The position numbers and the translations under genes were made by a program. From Ziziphus jujuba (Eukaryota > Streptophyta > Magnoliopsida > Rosales > Rhamnaceae), in assembly GCF_031755915.1 (NCBI RefSeq), contig NC_083388.1, positions 24,955,001 to 25,019,000 on the forward strand: 64,000 bases of DNA, written 5' to 3'. Shown here one piece after another: positions 11,540 to 23,983 of the stretch (the stretch's first letter is position 1; each line of letters opens with the position of its first letter). The notes beneath the pieces were generated by a model. That model saw only the letters and a list, made by a program, of their open reading frames with translations, was not told the origin of the DNA and searched no databases.

Positions 11540-14089
11540 ATGCCACCTAAGAGATCAAGATATGTACCAGGAAGAGAGACTTTGGTTCCTAGGAGGTCTC
11601 CTAGGACTACCCCAGCACAAAGAGAGACTTCAGTCCCTAGGAGGTCTCCTAGGACTACCCCAGCACAAAGAGAGACTTCAGTCCTTAGGAGGTCTCCTAG
11701 GACGACCCCAGCAGAAAGAGAGACTTTGGTCCCTAGGAGGACACCATCACAAAGAGAGAATTTGGCTCCTAGGAGGTCTCCTAGGATGACAGCATCATCT
11801 AGAAGGACTGCATCGCCTATGGAGACACCATCCCCTAGAGGTCGACAACCTATGCAAACACCAGATCGTTCCACAACACCAACGCCTAGTGAGACATCAA
11901 TACCAAGTGGTCCAGAGTATGTGGAAACACCAATTCCAAACATTACATCGTCTAGAGGTCATTCTCCTATAGATCCTGTAGATGAGAGTACTGAAGATAC
12001 ACCTGTATCCACTGGTATGTTGGTAATCTATAATATATGTTATGTAAATTGAGAATCTATATTACATAGTATTATTAATTAACATTATTTCACTTTGTAG
12101 GTTTAATGAAGAAAAATACACGTGGCATTACGCGAGGATTGGAAATTCTTAAAACAATGGCATCCAATACTAAACTTCGCGTCCAAGTAAGTGATGGGGA
12201 TATGCATGCATATGGTGACCATTGTTCTCCCTTTGCCAATCAGATTGGCATTGCTGTGCGTAACTTTGTTTCACCAAGATTGAAGGGATGGAAATATGCT
12301 TCTGATGATGAAAGGAAAATTGTCTACAAACATATTGCTGTGAGTAAAACTTAGACTCATATCATTAATATACCATATTAGTATTATAATAACTAACAAG
12401 GTTTTATTTTCCTTTTGTGTATAAGGATCGGTTTGACATTGATTTGAATGATCCTCAATGGATAGAGATTGTTGAGAGGCATTGTCGTGATAGGTACAAA
12501 AACAATAGGAGTTATTGCAACAATCATTTCAAGCTGTGTAAGATGCAAGGCAAAGACCCATTGCAATTTAGACCAAAAAGAATACGATGTCAAGAAGATT
12601 GGGAGTGGTTGTGTGCTCATTTTGAGAGTCCAGAATTTTTGGTGAGTTAGAACTATTTAAACTGTTTCAAACTTTTTTTAAATTCATGTGTATATTTTAT
12701 CATATTCTAAACCATTTATTTTATATATACAGAAACGTTCTAAAGCAGGGCAATGTAATAGGGCTAAAAGGCTATATAATCATCATGCTGGATCAAGATC
12801 GTTTATTGCAACAAGGGCAGCACTGGTTTAACATTCTTCAACAATTACTTTAGTTATATTTGAGAATGGATTATGTTTTCTTTATTATTTTTCCATATTA
12901 TGGTAAATACTCGGTTCATAAAGTGCTTGATAAGTGAAATTTCCAATTGCATTAATATCTTTGATATCTTAGTGTTTACTTAGCAATTTTAAGGATAAAT
13001 CTCTTGCTCATGCATCTTATGTCTATTGAAATTTGGTTGTCATTGGATGCTAATGGATTTTTACTAGTTTTGGTCCTTTGATAGTTTATAATATATGTCA
13101 TGTATCTATAGTAGAATTGGGTTTGAGCTTAGAATTCCATGGCTTTAATGACTATTTAGTTTCATTGCCATGATAAAAAGGCAAAAATGTCAACAGTATC
13201 AGCTAAAAAGGACATTTACTATTACTACCTTTGTTATTCCGACAAACCTTTTATGCTTCAACTTTGTTGATATTGGATTTCTACTACCTTGTAGCTATAG
13301 TTCTATGTGATTCTGTTGATTTGTTGTTACCTTTGTTTGTGAGCTATTTCTAAGCTATGAATCTTGGTGATTCATTGGGATGTTGAATTGAAGTTGGAGA
13401 TTATGATTATAATGTTATATAAGTGTCTATATATACATATATATATACATACAGAAGGTTTAGTCCCAAATGTGAATGTGACTTTCCCTTTGTTTAAGCA
13501 TGCAAGTAAAATTATCTTTCTTTTTATTTTGTAGTCATCTCCAAATGAACCAATTGGTGAGATTGAGTTTTTCAAGAGAACACACTGGACACAAAAAAAA
13601 GGATGGAATAATGTTATAGCTGAATCAAGATATGTAAGTTTTACTTATCACTCCTTAACTGGTTTGACATACTTGTAATATCTTATAATGACATTTTTAT
13701 ACCTTTCATGTTGTTAGAATGAGATGGTTCGGCTACAAGAAGCACAAACATAGCAGACACAAGATGATGCTTCTCCTGATGATACTGGTGCACCGGTTTT
13801 TTTGACAGAAGCTGACATTCGTGCACAAGTCCTAGGTAGAAATGCTGGATTCATTTCTGGTGTTGGATCAGCTCCAAGAAAGAGCTATAGCAGGCTGCTT
13901 AACCAACCTACCCCTCAGTTGGCTACAGAGTTTGAAGATTACAAGGTTGAGGTAAAAAGACTTGCATAAGTTGTGGATCAACAGGCAGAACTCATTGCCA
14001 GACTTTCTGCATTCTTGGATGGGAGTCAGCATCCTTCATGTCCCAGCCAGTCGCCGCCACCACCACTACCTACTGCAACAATGACTTGA
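11540..14089 (+). pseudogene. TNPA-like protein of the CACTA element (Transposase_24)
   Basis: Six exons by GT..AG borders: 11540-12014, 12101-12339, 12426-12641, 12733-12825, 13535-13633 and 13718-14089. The first encodes a basic Arg/Pro/Ser-rich region with a 16-residue repeat. Exons 2-5 encode the plant Ptta/En/Spm domain: FVSPRLKGWKYASDDERKIV, DRFDIDLNDPQW, CRDRYKNNRSYCNNHFKLC, KRSKAGQCNRAKRLYNHHAG and HWTQKKGWNN. The last encodes a linker, a possible coiled-coil tail and a proline run. The role in the family is binding subterminal repeats. Two in-frame stops break the last exon, TAG at 13751-13753 (after QEAQT) and TAA at 13966-13968 (after VKRLA). Both are one C-to-T change from Gln codons. 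Translation would lose about the last 110 residues but keep the DNA-binding part. Confidence 0.85.
11573..11790 (+). repeat. 48-bp coding minisatellite in TNPA exon 1
   Basis: Units start AGAGAGAC at 11573, 11621, 11669 and 11717, spaced by exactly 48 bp, then a shortened unit. Each encodes RETxVPRRSPRTTPAx. The frame is kept, so the protein carries a basic SR/PR-like repeat N-terminal to the Transposase_24 domain. Confidence 0.9.
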
Positions 14090-16200
14090 TGTTATGGTTT
14101 CTGCTTGTGATATGCATAGCATTAAAATTCACCTATACATAGTTTTTTGATAGTGTACATAGTTAGAATGCAAAATATTTGCATTCACAGGTGAATTTTT
14201 GGCACTATGCATTGTTATAGACATTTGCAATCACAAGTCCTTTTACAAAGCATGTACAGGCACAAGTGCTCAGCTTACAGTCCTTTTGATACACTACTTT
14301 CTGTTTGTAGTGTAAGTATATAAATGTATGCAATGACAATTATGTGTAGGCAAGGACACTACTTTATAATCCTATAATTATGACATGGATTTTGACTGAA
14401 TTCGATACTATGCCCTCTCCATGGTAGAATGACATTTAACTGCAATGTTTTAAAGGTTTAGGAGGTTAAACGAACTTGAGGACAAAAATGCAAACTTAAA
14501 TAATTAAATTAAGGATAAAAAATGCAAAATGAAAAATAGTTTGTGGGATTCCATCTCTCCCCTACATGATTTTAATTTTGTTTTTCTGTTTTTTGTTTTT
14601 TTTACATTTTATTGTTCTCAATAACAAGAATAAACATAATGAGACAAAAAAAAAAAAGCTTGTTTATATTAATGTTGTTTAAACTCGAGAGGAGGCAAGC
14701 TGCATTTTCTTTATTTTGCACTAGTTTGAATTTTTTTTTTTTTTGTTTTTTTCACTAACTTTAATGTTATACTTATTTTTGAAGTAACTTATTTTTAATT
14801 TTTAATGTATTTTTAACTGTTCACATGCAAAATTTTATGTATACACATATATATATGTATATATATTTTGTGCCTCAATGAATGCTTAACTTTTGACTAT
14901 GAATTTATAATAAACGTGTTGTAAATTAATAATTGGTTCTATGCTAGGAAAAACACTTTTAATGTAATTGATTATTATTTGTCAAATCTTTTTGTTTTAC
15001 TTAATATTCTTATCATTTTTTTGTTTTCGCAAATTAGTGCCACGATTATTACCGACATAACGTAATAATTATTTATGATTATATATTTTTTATTTTAATA
15101 ATTAATTATAAAATTTACAAATTCTTACTCCCTTAATGATTGATTGTGAAATTTATATTTATAAGTTGTTGGAAGATATTTTGATATATTGTACAAATAG
15201 TTTGATGGAAAACGTCTAACATTCATGGTCTTAGTGTATTTTTCTAACATCAAATTATAACAAACCTTATTACAAATCTTAAGGGCTTAGATGTATTATA
15301 GCATAGCTTTTATAAGTAACTATATGTATATAGGGGAATATACTGTGTACAAATTAGGGGTTTAACACATATTAGCGATCCTTAACTGTTATTAGCTAAT
15401 GGTAAATAATCACTTATTTTTATTAAAATAGATAATAAAAATAATTCTTTTTCAAAATTATAATATATTTAAAATATATCAATTTTCAACTATTGAATGA
15501 TCCTGCAATTGCTAGTGCGATTTGTCAAACATATTTGTCATATATTTTTGATAGAACACGACTCCATACATATATATAGTCCGCAATTTATTTGAGATAC
15601 TATATGTCGCCGTATAATTATATATAAAGTATGTGTTTAATTATTATGATTTTGATCCTTCTTTGTTTTCTCAATGAACATTTGTTATGTTATTATAGTT
15701 TTTATCATACAAAGAAAGATGTTATTTACATACTAATCTACAAAGATACTTGTACATTTATATATATATATATATATATTATCATTAGTGTTTAAATTCA
15801 AACTCATTATCATGATATCAAATAATTGCAAATGCACATAAACATTTCTGATACTTAACCACATTATAAATGTGTTTCCTAATAATTTACACTTGATTAA
15901 TTAAGATGGACAAAATACATTTTTCACTTTCCATACATATAGCTTTCATTGTTATTTAATATATATATATATATATATGGACATTGTTTTATAGAAAATG
16001 TATATTACACTATTTGTCATATGAATATTAAATTTTTATATGGTTAACTCTTAGGTTCATATGATTTGGACAGAAGAAAAAAAGAGAAAAAGAAAGAAAA
16101 GAAAGCAAAATAGAAAAAGTAAATGGAAATTTATATTGGAAAGTGAAACCCAAATATGAATTTCTACTTTGGTGGGAAGTTTTGCCGCCTTTTTCCATAT
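14090..16200. other. CACTA interior spacer between TNPA and TNPD
   Basis: AT-rich, with poly(T), TA runs (14848-14866, 15757-15779, 15960-15978) and no open frame of note. I see nothing else in it. Confidence 0.6.
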
Positions 16201-16640
16201 TTCCCATTTATTTCATTTTGCTCAAATCCCAATCTGTCCCTTATGTTAACGTTTTAGCAAAAGCAAATCCCCATTTGAAACATTTTGTGTGATAGGAGTC
16301 CACCCCTCTGTGTGTCCATTTCGACCGGTAACACTCTCAACCTCTCTCTCAGTTTTGTTTTCTTCGTTTCAAAATACAGCTTATTACCTCTGCTACCACC
16401 TATCAAATTTCGTCCAATTCCAGAATTTTGGCTGATTGAAGAAGTCATTCTTCATATGTATTTTTGCTCAGCTTGTAAGGTATACGTGAATGATTGGGTT
16501 TTTTGGGTTTTATACATATCAAACAAAAGCAACTGGATTGAGGAGCTGGTTGGATTTTCAGTTGGATGTGATGAGCCGAGAGGGAAAAGGTTCTTCATGA
16601 CCTAAGGAAGGCATTCTTGGTAAGAGACATTTTCTTTCTG
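16170..16640 (+). promoter_or_regulatory. Candidate leader/promoter region of the TNPD-like gene
   Basis: A less AT-rich block upstream of TNPD with a CT-rich run (16335-16352), a GAGGAGCTG/GATGAGCCGAGAGG stretch (16540-16580) and the string TTCTTGGTAAGAGACAT at 16614-16630. That string is identical to those at 9958 and 10516 in the TNPA leader. In each place it would make a good splice donor (TTG/GTAAGA). This suggests TNPD has its own non-coding first exon, derived from the same sequence as the TNPA leader. No transcript evidence is available here. Confidence 0.4.
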
Positions 16641-17766
16641 AGTTTGTGGTGTCTTTATGTAAATGACAGAGTTCTAGTACTGTAAATATTGAAAAATATA
16701 TCAGATTTTTATTTTTGGGTTCATACCAAACTACATGATGAGTCAATAGGAAAACAAATATATGTAACCTGCATTCTTTGTTGAAACAACTTACAGCTTA
16801 TTGCAGCATATATAGGATTAGGTGAATAATTTTAGTTCCTATGACTTATAAAAATTACATTTCCATATCCTATTTGGTTTTCATAATTTCTAAGCGTAAT
16901 TATATGTCATTTCCTGGAATTATGGTTTGGTTGTTTGTGGATGAGGTGGTTTTTTCCATTTGACTTACCCTCCAATAAGATTGAAAAAACTAATTCATTA
17001 TTTTCGTAAAAACAATAAAAGTAGTGCATCTACACGAACTTGAGCCCAAAAATCATGTGGCAGAGCAATTGAAATAACCAAATGTAGGGATACTTGCCAA
17101 ACTCCAAATCAGCTTGTAAACCAAGTCATCATAGAAACATAATAACATTGTCCACATTCTATTTAAAATATTATGTTACAAGATAACTCTATATCACACA
17201 GTTTAGCCATAACTTAATGCCTAGTAAGCTGGAAATTTCTATTCTTATTTTTTTCAATAAAGTATATCTACATACATATAATTTTTATGTGATACATAAA
17301 TATATATTAGCAGCTCCTGACATTGTGCGTCCACTACCTTGCTGTCACCTTTAAAAAGGATCATGCTATAAGAAAACACACTGGACACAAGGTCATTGAA
17401 GTTTTATCTTTATTATGATAAAGTGAAGTTGATTATCAATGTTAATTCTAGATGGCTATGAATATACTCCAAAAACAAATATTAGTGGAATGAATAATGC
17501 TTAGTATACCTATCATTGTTCTTTTTGTTGTTTTTTTTTTAAATAGACATTTCATGTCTTTGAGTATATGAACATTGCAATATCTGTTCTCCTTTTGCTA
17601 GTTAACTAGTTTATTATTCTTTTAATTTCCTATCCTTTAATGCTATCTTGCTGTGTATTGAGACACTTAAACCCATTTTAGCTTCAATATTGTACAAGTT
17701 AAGTTATTTTAAGTGCTTGATATATTATATCCTTATAACTATACTATTGGTTTCTTCTAGGAAGTT
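16641..17766. other. CACTA interior, probable intron upstream of TNPD
   Basis: AT-rich, ending in a polypyrimidine stretch and TTCTAG at 17755-17760, just before the first TNPD coding exon. No other feature is seen. Confidence 0.45.
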
Positions 17767-20700
17767 ATGGAAAAAAAATGGATATGGTGTCATGATAAGC
17801 TATCAGATGAATACACAAATGGTGTTAAATCATTTATTGAATTGGCTAAACATCATTTAGATGAAGATAATAGGACTAGATGTCCTTGTCGATATTGTCG
17901 GAATGTGTATTTCCAAGATATAAGTGTAGTTGAATGACATTTATGGGTGAAGGGATTTTCACCAGATTATCACAATTGGATTTATCATGGAGAGGCATTG
18001 AATTTTCAAGGTATTGAAATGGGTTTTGAGGAAGATGATGAAGCTGTTGAACATGATAGGGAAGAAGATGATAATGATGATATCAGGGTAGCATTGCAAG
18101 ATGCTGCAGGTGACATGGATATTGATGTAGATGCATATGAAGGTCACATTGGAGATCAAGATCATAGAAATAAAGAATTTTCAGGATTATTTGCTGAAGT
18201 TGAAAGCGAGTTATATCTAGGGTGTACAAAGTTCTCTGCATTGACTTTTTTGGTCAAGTTAATGCATATAAAAGCTTTAAACCATTGGAGTAACAAGTCA
18301 TTTAGTATGTTGCTTGAACTTCTCAAAGAAGCACTTCCAGAGGGTACTAAATTGCCAAAGTCTTACTACAAGGCAAAATGTACACTTCATGCACTTGGAT
18401 TAGGATATGAAACGATTCATGCTTGTAAATGGGATTGTGCATTGTTTTGGAAAGAATCAGCTGAATTGGATAAATGTCCAATATGTGCTGAACCAAGATA
18501 CAAATTTCAAGGTACTGAGGGGAAAAGGATCCCTCAAAAGGTGCTTCGATATTTTCCTATCACTCCAAGATTGCAAAGATTATTTACATCTCGCCATACT
18601 GCTATTGATATGAGATGGCACAAAGAGAAGCGTCCTAACACAAATGGAGTATTGAGGCATCCAGCAGATGGAGAAGCATGGAAGCACTTTGATGAACAAT
18701 ATCCGATATTTGCTATGGATCCTCGTAATGTCCGGCTAGGTGCTGCCACTGATGGATTTAATCCTTTTAGTAACATGAGTACTTCGTATAGCATGTGGCC
18801 AGTGATGTTAGTGCCTTATAACCTGCCACCTTGGAAGTGCATGAAAGAGACTTTTTTGATGATGTCACTATTAATACCAGGCCCAACGGCACCTGGAAAA
18901 GACATTGATGTGTACTTACGGCCTATGATTGATGAATTGAAAGATCTATGGACAAATGGTGTCACCACTTATGACATCTCTAAAAAGGAGAGGTTTACAA
19001 TGCATGCAGCAGTGTTGTGGACAATACATGACTTTCCAGCATATGGAAAACTTTCTGGATGGAGTACCAAAGGATACAAAGCATGTCCGACTTGTAATGA
19101 AGATACTTCTTCCCAAGCTTTAAGAAGTAAGATTTGTTACATGGGACATCGTCGATATTTATCCATAAATCATGCATAGAGAAATAATCGACAATATGAT
19201 GGAAAGCCTGAACGAAGGTTAGCTCCAAGGCAGTTTTCAGGAGCTGAAATATACAACAGTTAGATAGGACAATTGAGAGCAGACCGGGGAAACATCCTAA
19301 CAATATGGATAAAAAGAGAAAACGTGCTGCCTGTGAATTAAATTGGACAAGGAAAAGCATATTTTTTGAACTAGAATATTGGTCTAAATTAAAATTTCGG
19401 CACAATTTGGATGTGATGCATATTGAGAAAAACATTTGTGATAATATAGTTGGAACAATGTTGGACATCAAAGGTAAGTCGAAGGATACTGACAAGGCAC
19501 GTATGGATTTAAAGGACCTGAATATTCGAAAAGAATTGCATTTACAAGAAACTGGCGGTAAAGTTTTGAAACCTTTGGCATGTTTTTCATTAACAAGGGA
19601 TGAAAAACATGAGTTTTGTAAGTTTTTGAAGTCTGTCAAATTTCCAGATGGCTATGCTGCTAATATTTCAAAGAATGTGAACATTAAGGATGGTAAGATA
19701 TCAGGTTTGAAAACTCATGATAGTCATGTTCTTTTGCAACAACTTTTTCCCGTGGGTATAAGACCTTACATTAAGAAAGAGGTTTGTGGAACAATTATTG
19801 AAATGTGCATGTTCTTCCAAAAACTTTGTGCACGAACTCTATCTATTTCAGACTTGGATATGTTACAAGAGGGGATAATACTTACATTGTGTAAATTGGA
19901 AAGAATATTCGCTCCAGCCTTTTTTGATATCATGGTTCATCTAGTAGTTCACCTACCATATGAGGCAAAAATGGCAGGACCAGTACATACTTGTTGGATG
20001 TATCCTTTTGAAAGGTAAAGCCTTTGATTATTAAAGTTGATCAATCAATTTACATTCTTTTAATTTTCTTATTTTTTTACTTTTTTTTATTTTTATGATA
20101 TTTTTCATTCATTATTAGAGCTTTGGGAACATTGAAAAAATATGTGAGAAATAAAGCTCATCCAGAAGGTTCAATAGCAGAGGGTTATGTTGTCAATGAG
20201 GCATTAACTTATTGTTCAATGTACCTTCATGGTATTGAAACTCGATTCAATCGGCCAGAACGTAATAAAGATGGTGAGAATCATACTGCTTCGACTTTGT
20301 CAGTATTTACTCAACCTGTGAACTTGTTGGGGAAACCTCAATTTGTTGAACTAAAAGATGATGATTATAAAAAAGCTCATTGGTACATCCTTTACAATTG
20401 CTGTGAGTTGTAGCCATATTTTGAGTAAGAACCAAAACTTATATATTATTAGTTGAAGTTCAAAATAAGTAAATTATAAATCCATACTTCTAATTAAATT
20501 ACATTTTTGCAGTGAGCACACCAAACTATTGCAAAACAGGGGTGTCACAAGTATTCTGCAGGTACAAGAAAAGGAATTTCCACAATGGTTTGAACAAAGG
20601 GTATGTATTTTTTAGTTATAAAAGGTAAAATTCCAGCGTGATATGTAAGTATTGTTAATTAATTAAAATTACATTTTCACAGATAAAATATTTCAGTAGA

Positions 20701-21534
20701 TGTAAATATCCAATGGTAACTGATGAGTTGTACTCACTAGCATGTGATTATGGAATAAGATCATATAGTGGATGTGTAGTAAATGGAGTTCGATATCGCA
20801 CAAAAGTTCGTGATGATAGGCATGTCACTCAAAATTGTGGAATTTGGGTTGTAGGTGATCATGATGGTGAATCTTGTGACTTTTATGGGGTAATAGAAGA
20901 CATTCTTGTGTTAGACTATAGGTCCAAACACTCTGTTGTACTTTTTAGATGTGCATGGTTTGACACAAATGTGAAAAAGAAAAAGATGATCACAGAGTTT
21001 CAAATCACAAGCATTAATGTCACTTCATATTGGTATAAGAATGACCCTTTTGTCCTTGCCTCACAAGCTAAACAAGTGTTTTACGTGGATGATTACAAGA
21101 TGGGTCAACATTGGAAAGTGGTTCGAAAGGTGCATCACCGTCATCTGTGGGATTTTCCAGATCGATTAGATGAAGGTGATGATCCTGGTGATTCATTTGA
21201 AGTTGATGAGTTGGATGCTTATCAAGAAAATGATTCAATGGACATTCAAAATTTATTTGAATCAATTGATATTGAACGTCTTAATCGTGAAGATATTGAC
21301 CCAATAGAAATTAATTTGAAGAGTGCAACAAACTATGAAGATGCAGATAGTGAGGCAGAGAGTGGAGATTTTGAAAATGCAGATAGTGGTGCAGAGAGTG
21401 AAGATTATGAAGATGCAGATACTGGCACAGAGAATGAAGATAATAGGGAGTACAATGAGGAAACCGACAATGATAGTGAAGATGAGTTGTTAAGTAATGG
21501 TGAAACCGGTGAGGATACTGACTCATTTGCATAA
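17767..21534 (+). pseudogene. TNPD-like CACTA transposase (Transposase_21, DUF4218, DUF4216)
   Basis: The full domain order of a plant CACTA transposase is present. Transposase-associated domain: RCPCRYCRN and HLWVKGFSPDYHNWIYHGE (17875-18000). Transposase_21: YYKAKCTLHALGLGYETIHAC, CPICAEPRY, PKVLRYFPITPRLQRLF-like, LRHPADGEAWKHFD, ATDGFNPF, PGPTAPGKDIDVYLRPM (18360-18935), then FRHNLDVMHIEKNICDN (19396-19446). DUF4218: 19550-20300. DUF4216: 20683-21130 (YRTKVRDDRH, CAWFD). The tail is acidic. Likely introns are 20015-20118, about 20430-20512 and 20601-20682. Defects: TGA at 17935-17937, TAG at 19177-19179 (in place of the Trp of the usual HPWR), a frameshift near 19250 and TAG at 20411-20413. 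It would cut and join element ends if intact; it is not intact. Confidence 0.9.
21320..21505 (+). repeat. Acidic repeat in the TNPD C-terminus
   Basis: Imperfect repeats of about 39-45 bp encoding YEDADSEAESGDF-like units (YEDADSEAE, FENADSGAE, YEDADTGTE), giving a run of Asp and Glu before the stop at 21532-21534. Acidic tails are common in this transposase family. Confidence 0.6.
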
Positions 21535-22269
21535 ATAACTATATATATTTTTTTCCTTTTTTCAGTTTCCTATGTAATGATTTTTGTTCATGTTAAAGAT
21601 GATTATGCTCCATTTCAAACTAATTTAATATAACTATATGTTGCTTTTTTAATATAGCTTACTAGCATATATATATATATATATATTAAGTCCAGAATGT
21701 TCATATTGTCAGCTAATAATTCGTTTTTGTTTTTATTGTCATCACTTTACATATACTCTTATTCTTTAAAGTTTTATCACAATATGATTATAATGCACCA
21801 TGTTATCACCTTGGACATATTAGAAAGTTCCTTCACTTTGCATATACTAATTACTTGTACTGTTGTATTTATGTAATGATTTCTCTTCATCATACTGTTG
21901 TATTTGTGTAATGATTTATATTCATGTTTATGCTGATCATGCTCCATTTTAACTATAGGTTAATATAACCTACGCTGTCTTTTGAATGTGGTTTATTTGC
22001 ATATATTAATTACTTATATTTATATTCTCACTTAATAATTTCTTTATTTTTATGTCATCATCAATTCCAATATGCTTTTATTTTTTAAAACAGGGGTGTT
22101 ATCATAATAAAATATATTGCACCATCTTATCACCTTGGACATGCACCTAATGACAAAAAAGAGTACTTTTTTTTTTTTGTTGCAATTGATTACATCTACA
22201 GTGCCGAATATGATCCTAATAGGATATTTCTTAACGTGAATTAGGAGGATTAGATATGTAAAAATATAA

Positions 22270-22309
<40 letters not shown>

Positions 22310-23300
22310 GTATATTTGTTTTTATTCCAATTCATGATAATATTTAGAGTAACAGTGATTCTATTTCCTTCAATGTTTTACCTTGTGCACGTTATTTTTA
22401 GATTGAGAATTACTTGTATATTTGTGTAGAGTTTGTTTTGATTGAAAATTAATTATGTATTTTCATTTGTGAATTTATGCTCAATCATGAATGTTATTGG
22501 CTTAATAAAAAATGTTTTATTGTTGAAATTATTATTGCATTTTTTAGAGTTTGTCTTTTTTTTCCTAAATTTTATTATTGCCTCTATTTGTCAAATATTC
22601 ACAAATGCATTTAGTGTTCTTGGAGAATTTCAATGGAAGTGAGGGATATTTATTATAGAATACTATTGGAGCTGAATCAGTTATGCACATTTTTTTCCCC
22701 AATATATCAATCAATTAGTAATTTGTTTCTAATTTGTTTCGTTTGTATTTTGTCTTCAATTTTTTTTAATGTTTTTTTATATTTAAGAATGAGATGGTAT
22801 GATTACAACAAACATGCGTTGATACGGTTTATGGTACGATTACAATAACCATGGATATTGGTGCGTGCTTTTCAAATTACATTGTAGCATCTCACAAGTA
22901 TAAATTATATTGTTTGCTTTATTCATGTTATATACAGATGCTTTTTCTTCTTTAATATTTTGTGTTTGCAATGTAAATATAGTGTGATATCAATTTCATG
23001 TATGTAATGAAATTTATAATAATATAATCAGTTTTATACTTTTTGGTTAAACATATAATTAAAATTATACAATATTATTAATATTTATTAACATTCATAA
23101 GCATAATTCACTACCAATCTATTGGTAATTGATACCAAAATAAAGGTTTATAGAAACCCAATATTGGTAATTGATAATGCCCTTTATTTTGGTATACAGT
23201 GAAAAAGGGATACAGTGACTAATATTTTTGTCATTAAAATGCATTTCAAATTGCCAATGATTATTATTATTAACCATAACATTCGTTAGTGAAAGGTTTC
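21535..23300. other. CACTA 3' interior spacer
   Basis: AT-rich, with TA runs at about 21668-21686 and 22276-22304. Short open frames are low-complexity Phe/Ile/Leu-rich readings and are not believed. No feature beyond transposon filler. Confidence 0.6.
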
Positions 23301-23329
23301 TCGACGACCAAATAATAGTTACAGAGTAA

Positions 23330-23983
23330 TAAAATTTGCCACCAATTGTAACTAGCCACTATACCAAAAATTTTAGTGACTACAAAAATGTGTCACTCAA
23401 ACACTATTTAAGGACCAAATAATAAGTCGTTGAAACTAAATTCTTCGACCAAATCTAATTGCTGCTAAAACCATAGTTTTGCAACCAACTACGTGGTCGT
23501 TCAAAACCTCTTTTGATGACTGGAACATTTTGTTATTGAATAGGGTTTTTAGTGCCCATAATTTTGGCCATGAATATTTTAATAATTGGTCCCATAACAT
23601 TTTTTGGTTACGAAGTTATAAGTTTTTATGACTAAAATATATGCTTAAAGTGACCATAAATAGTCACCAACACAACATTGAGTGACAAAATATTGGTTGC
23701 TCATATTTTATAATTGGTCGGTAAAAGCTTAAAATTGGTGTCCTTTTTAATATTCAAGGCGTTTTAAAGACTAATTTATGGTCACAAAATCCTTAAAAAC
23801 TAGCCACTAAAACCTCAACAGATTTAGCAACCAACATATATTAGTTACTAAATAGAATCTGTTACGACGTTTAAGCGACCACGTGGTGACCACGGTTTTT
23901 TGGTCTCTAAAAGCCACTGGCGACCAAAATTGGATGTTTTGCAACCAAATTAATGGTTGTTAAAAGGCATTTTTTTAGTAGTG
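23330..23983. repeat. Right subterminal repeat array of the CACTA element
   Basis: Dense GACCAAA/TTTGGTC and GTGACTA/TAGTCAC-like motifs in both orientations up to the terminal TAGTAGTG. It mirrors the left array, as expected for transposase-binding subterminal repeats of En/Spm elements. Confidence 0.75.

Larger units (their letters stand above)
8778..23983 (+). mobile_element. 15.2 kb CACTA (En/Spm) transposon, termini intact, genes decayed
   Basis: Left end CACTACAAAAAAAATG, right end the inverse of CACTACTAAAAAAATG (15 of 16 match), flanked by the 3-bp duplication AGA (8775-8777 and 23984-23986). The interior carries the two genes expected for the superfamily in the same orientation: a TNPA-like protein (Transposase_24, 11540-14089) and a TNPD-like transposase (Transposase_21 with DUF4218 and DUF4216, 17767-21534). 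Subterminal arrays of GACCAAA/TTTGGTC motifs occur at both ends. It is inserted in the last exon of a germin-like gene that reads on the opposite strand. Both genes carry stops, so this copy could move only with a helper. A near-identical copy of its left part is at 59777-64000. Confidence 0.95.

Noticed and set aside
11332..11943. 203-codon minus-strand frame (and 62130-62741)
   Set aside because: It is the antisense of the TNPA 48-bp repeat; the repeat keeps both strands open. The plus strand carries the recognised gene.
21311..21532. His/Leu-rich minus-strand frame
   Set aside because: Antisense of the acidic repeat at the TNPD end.
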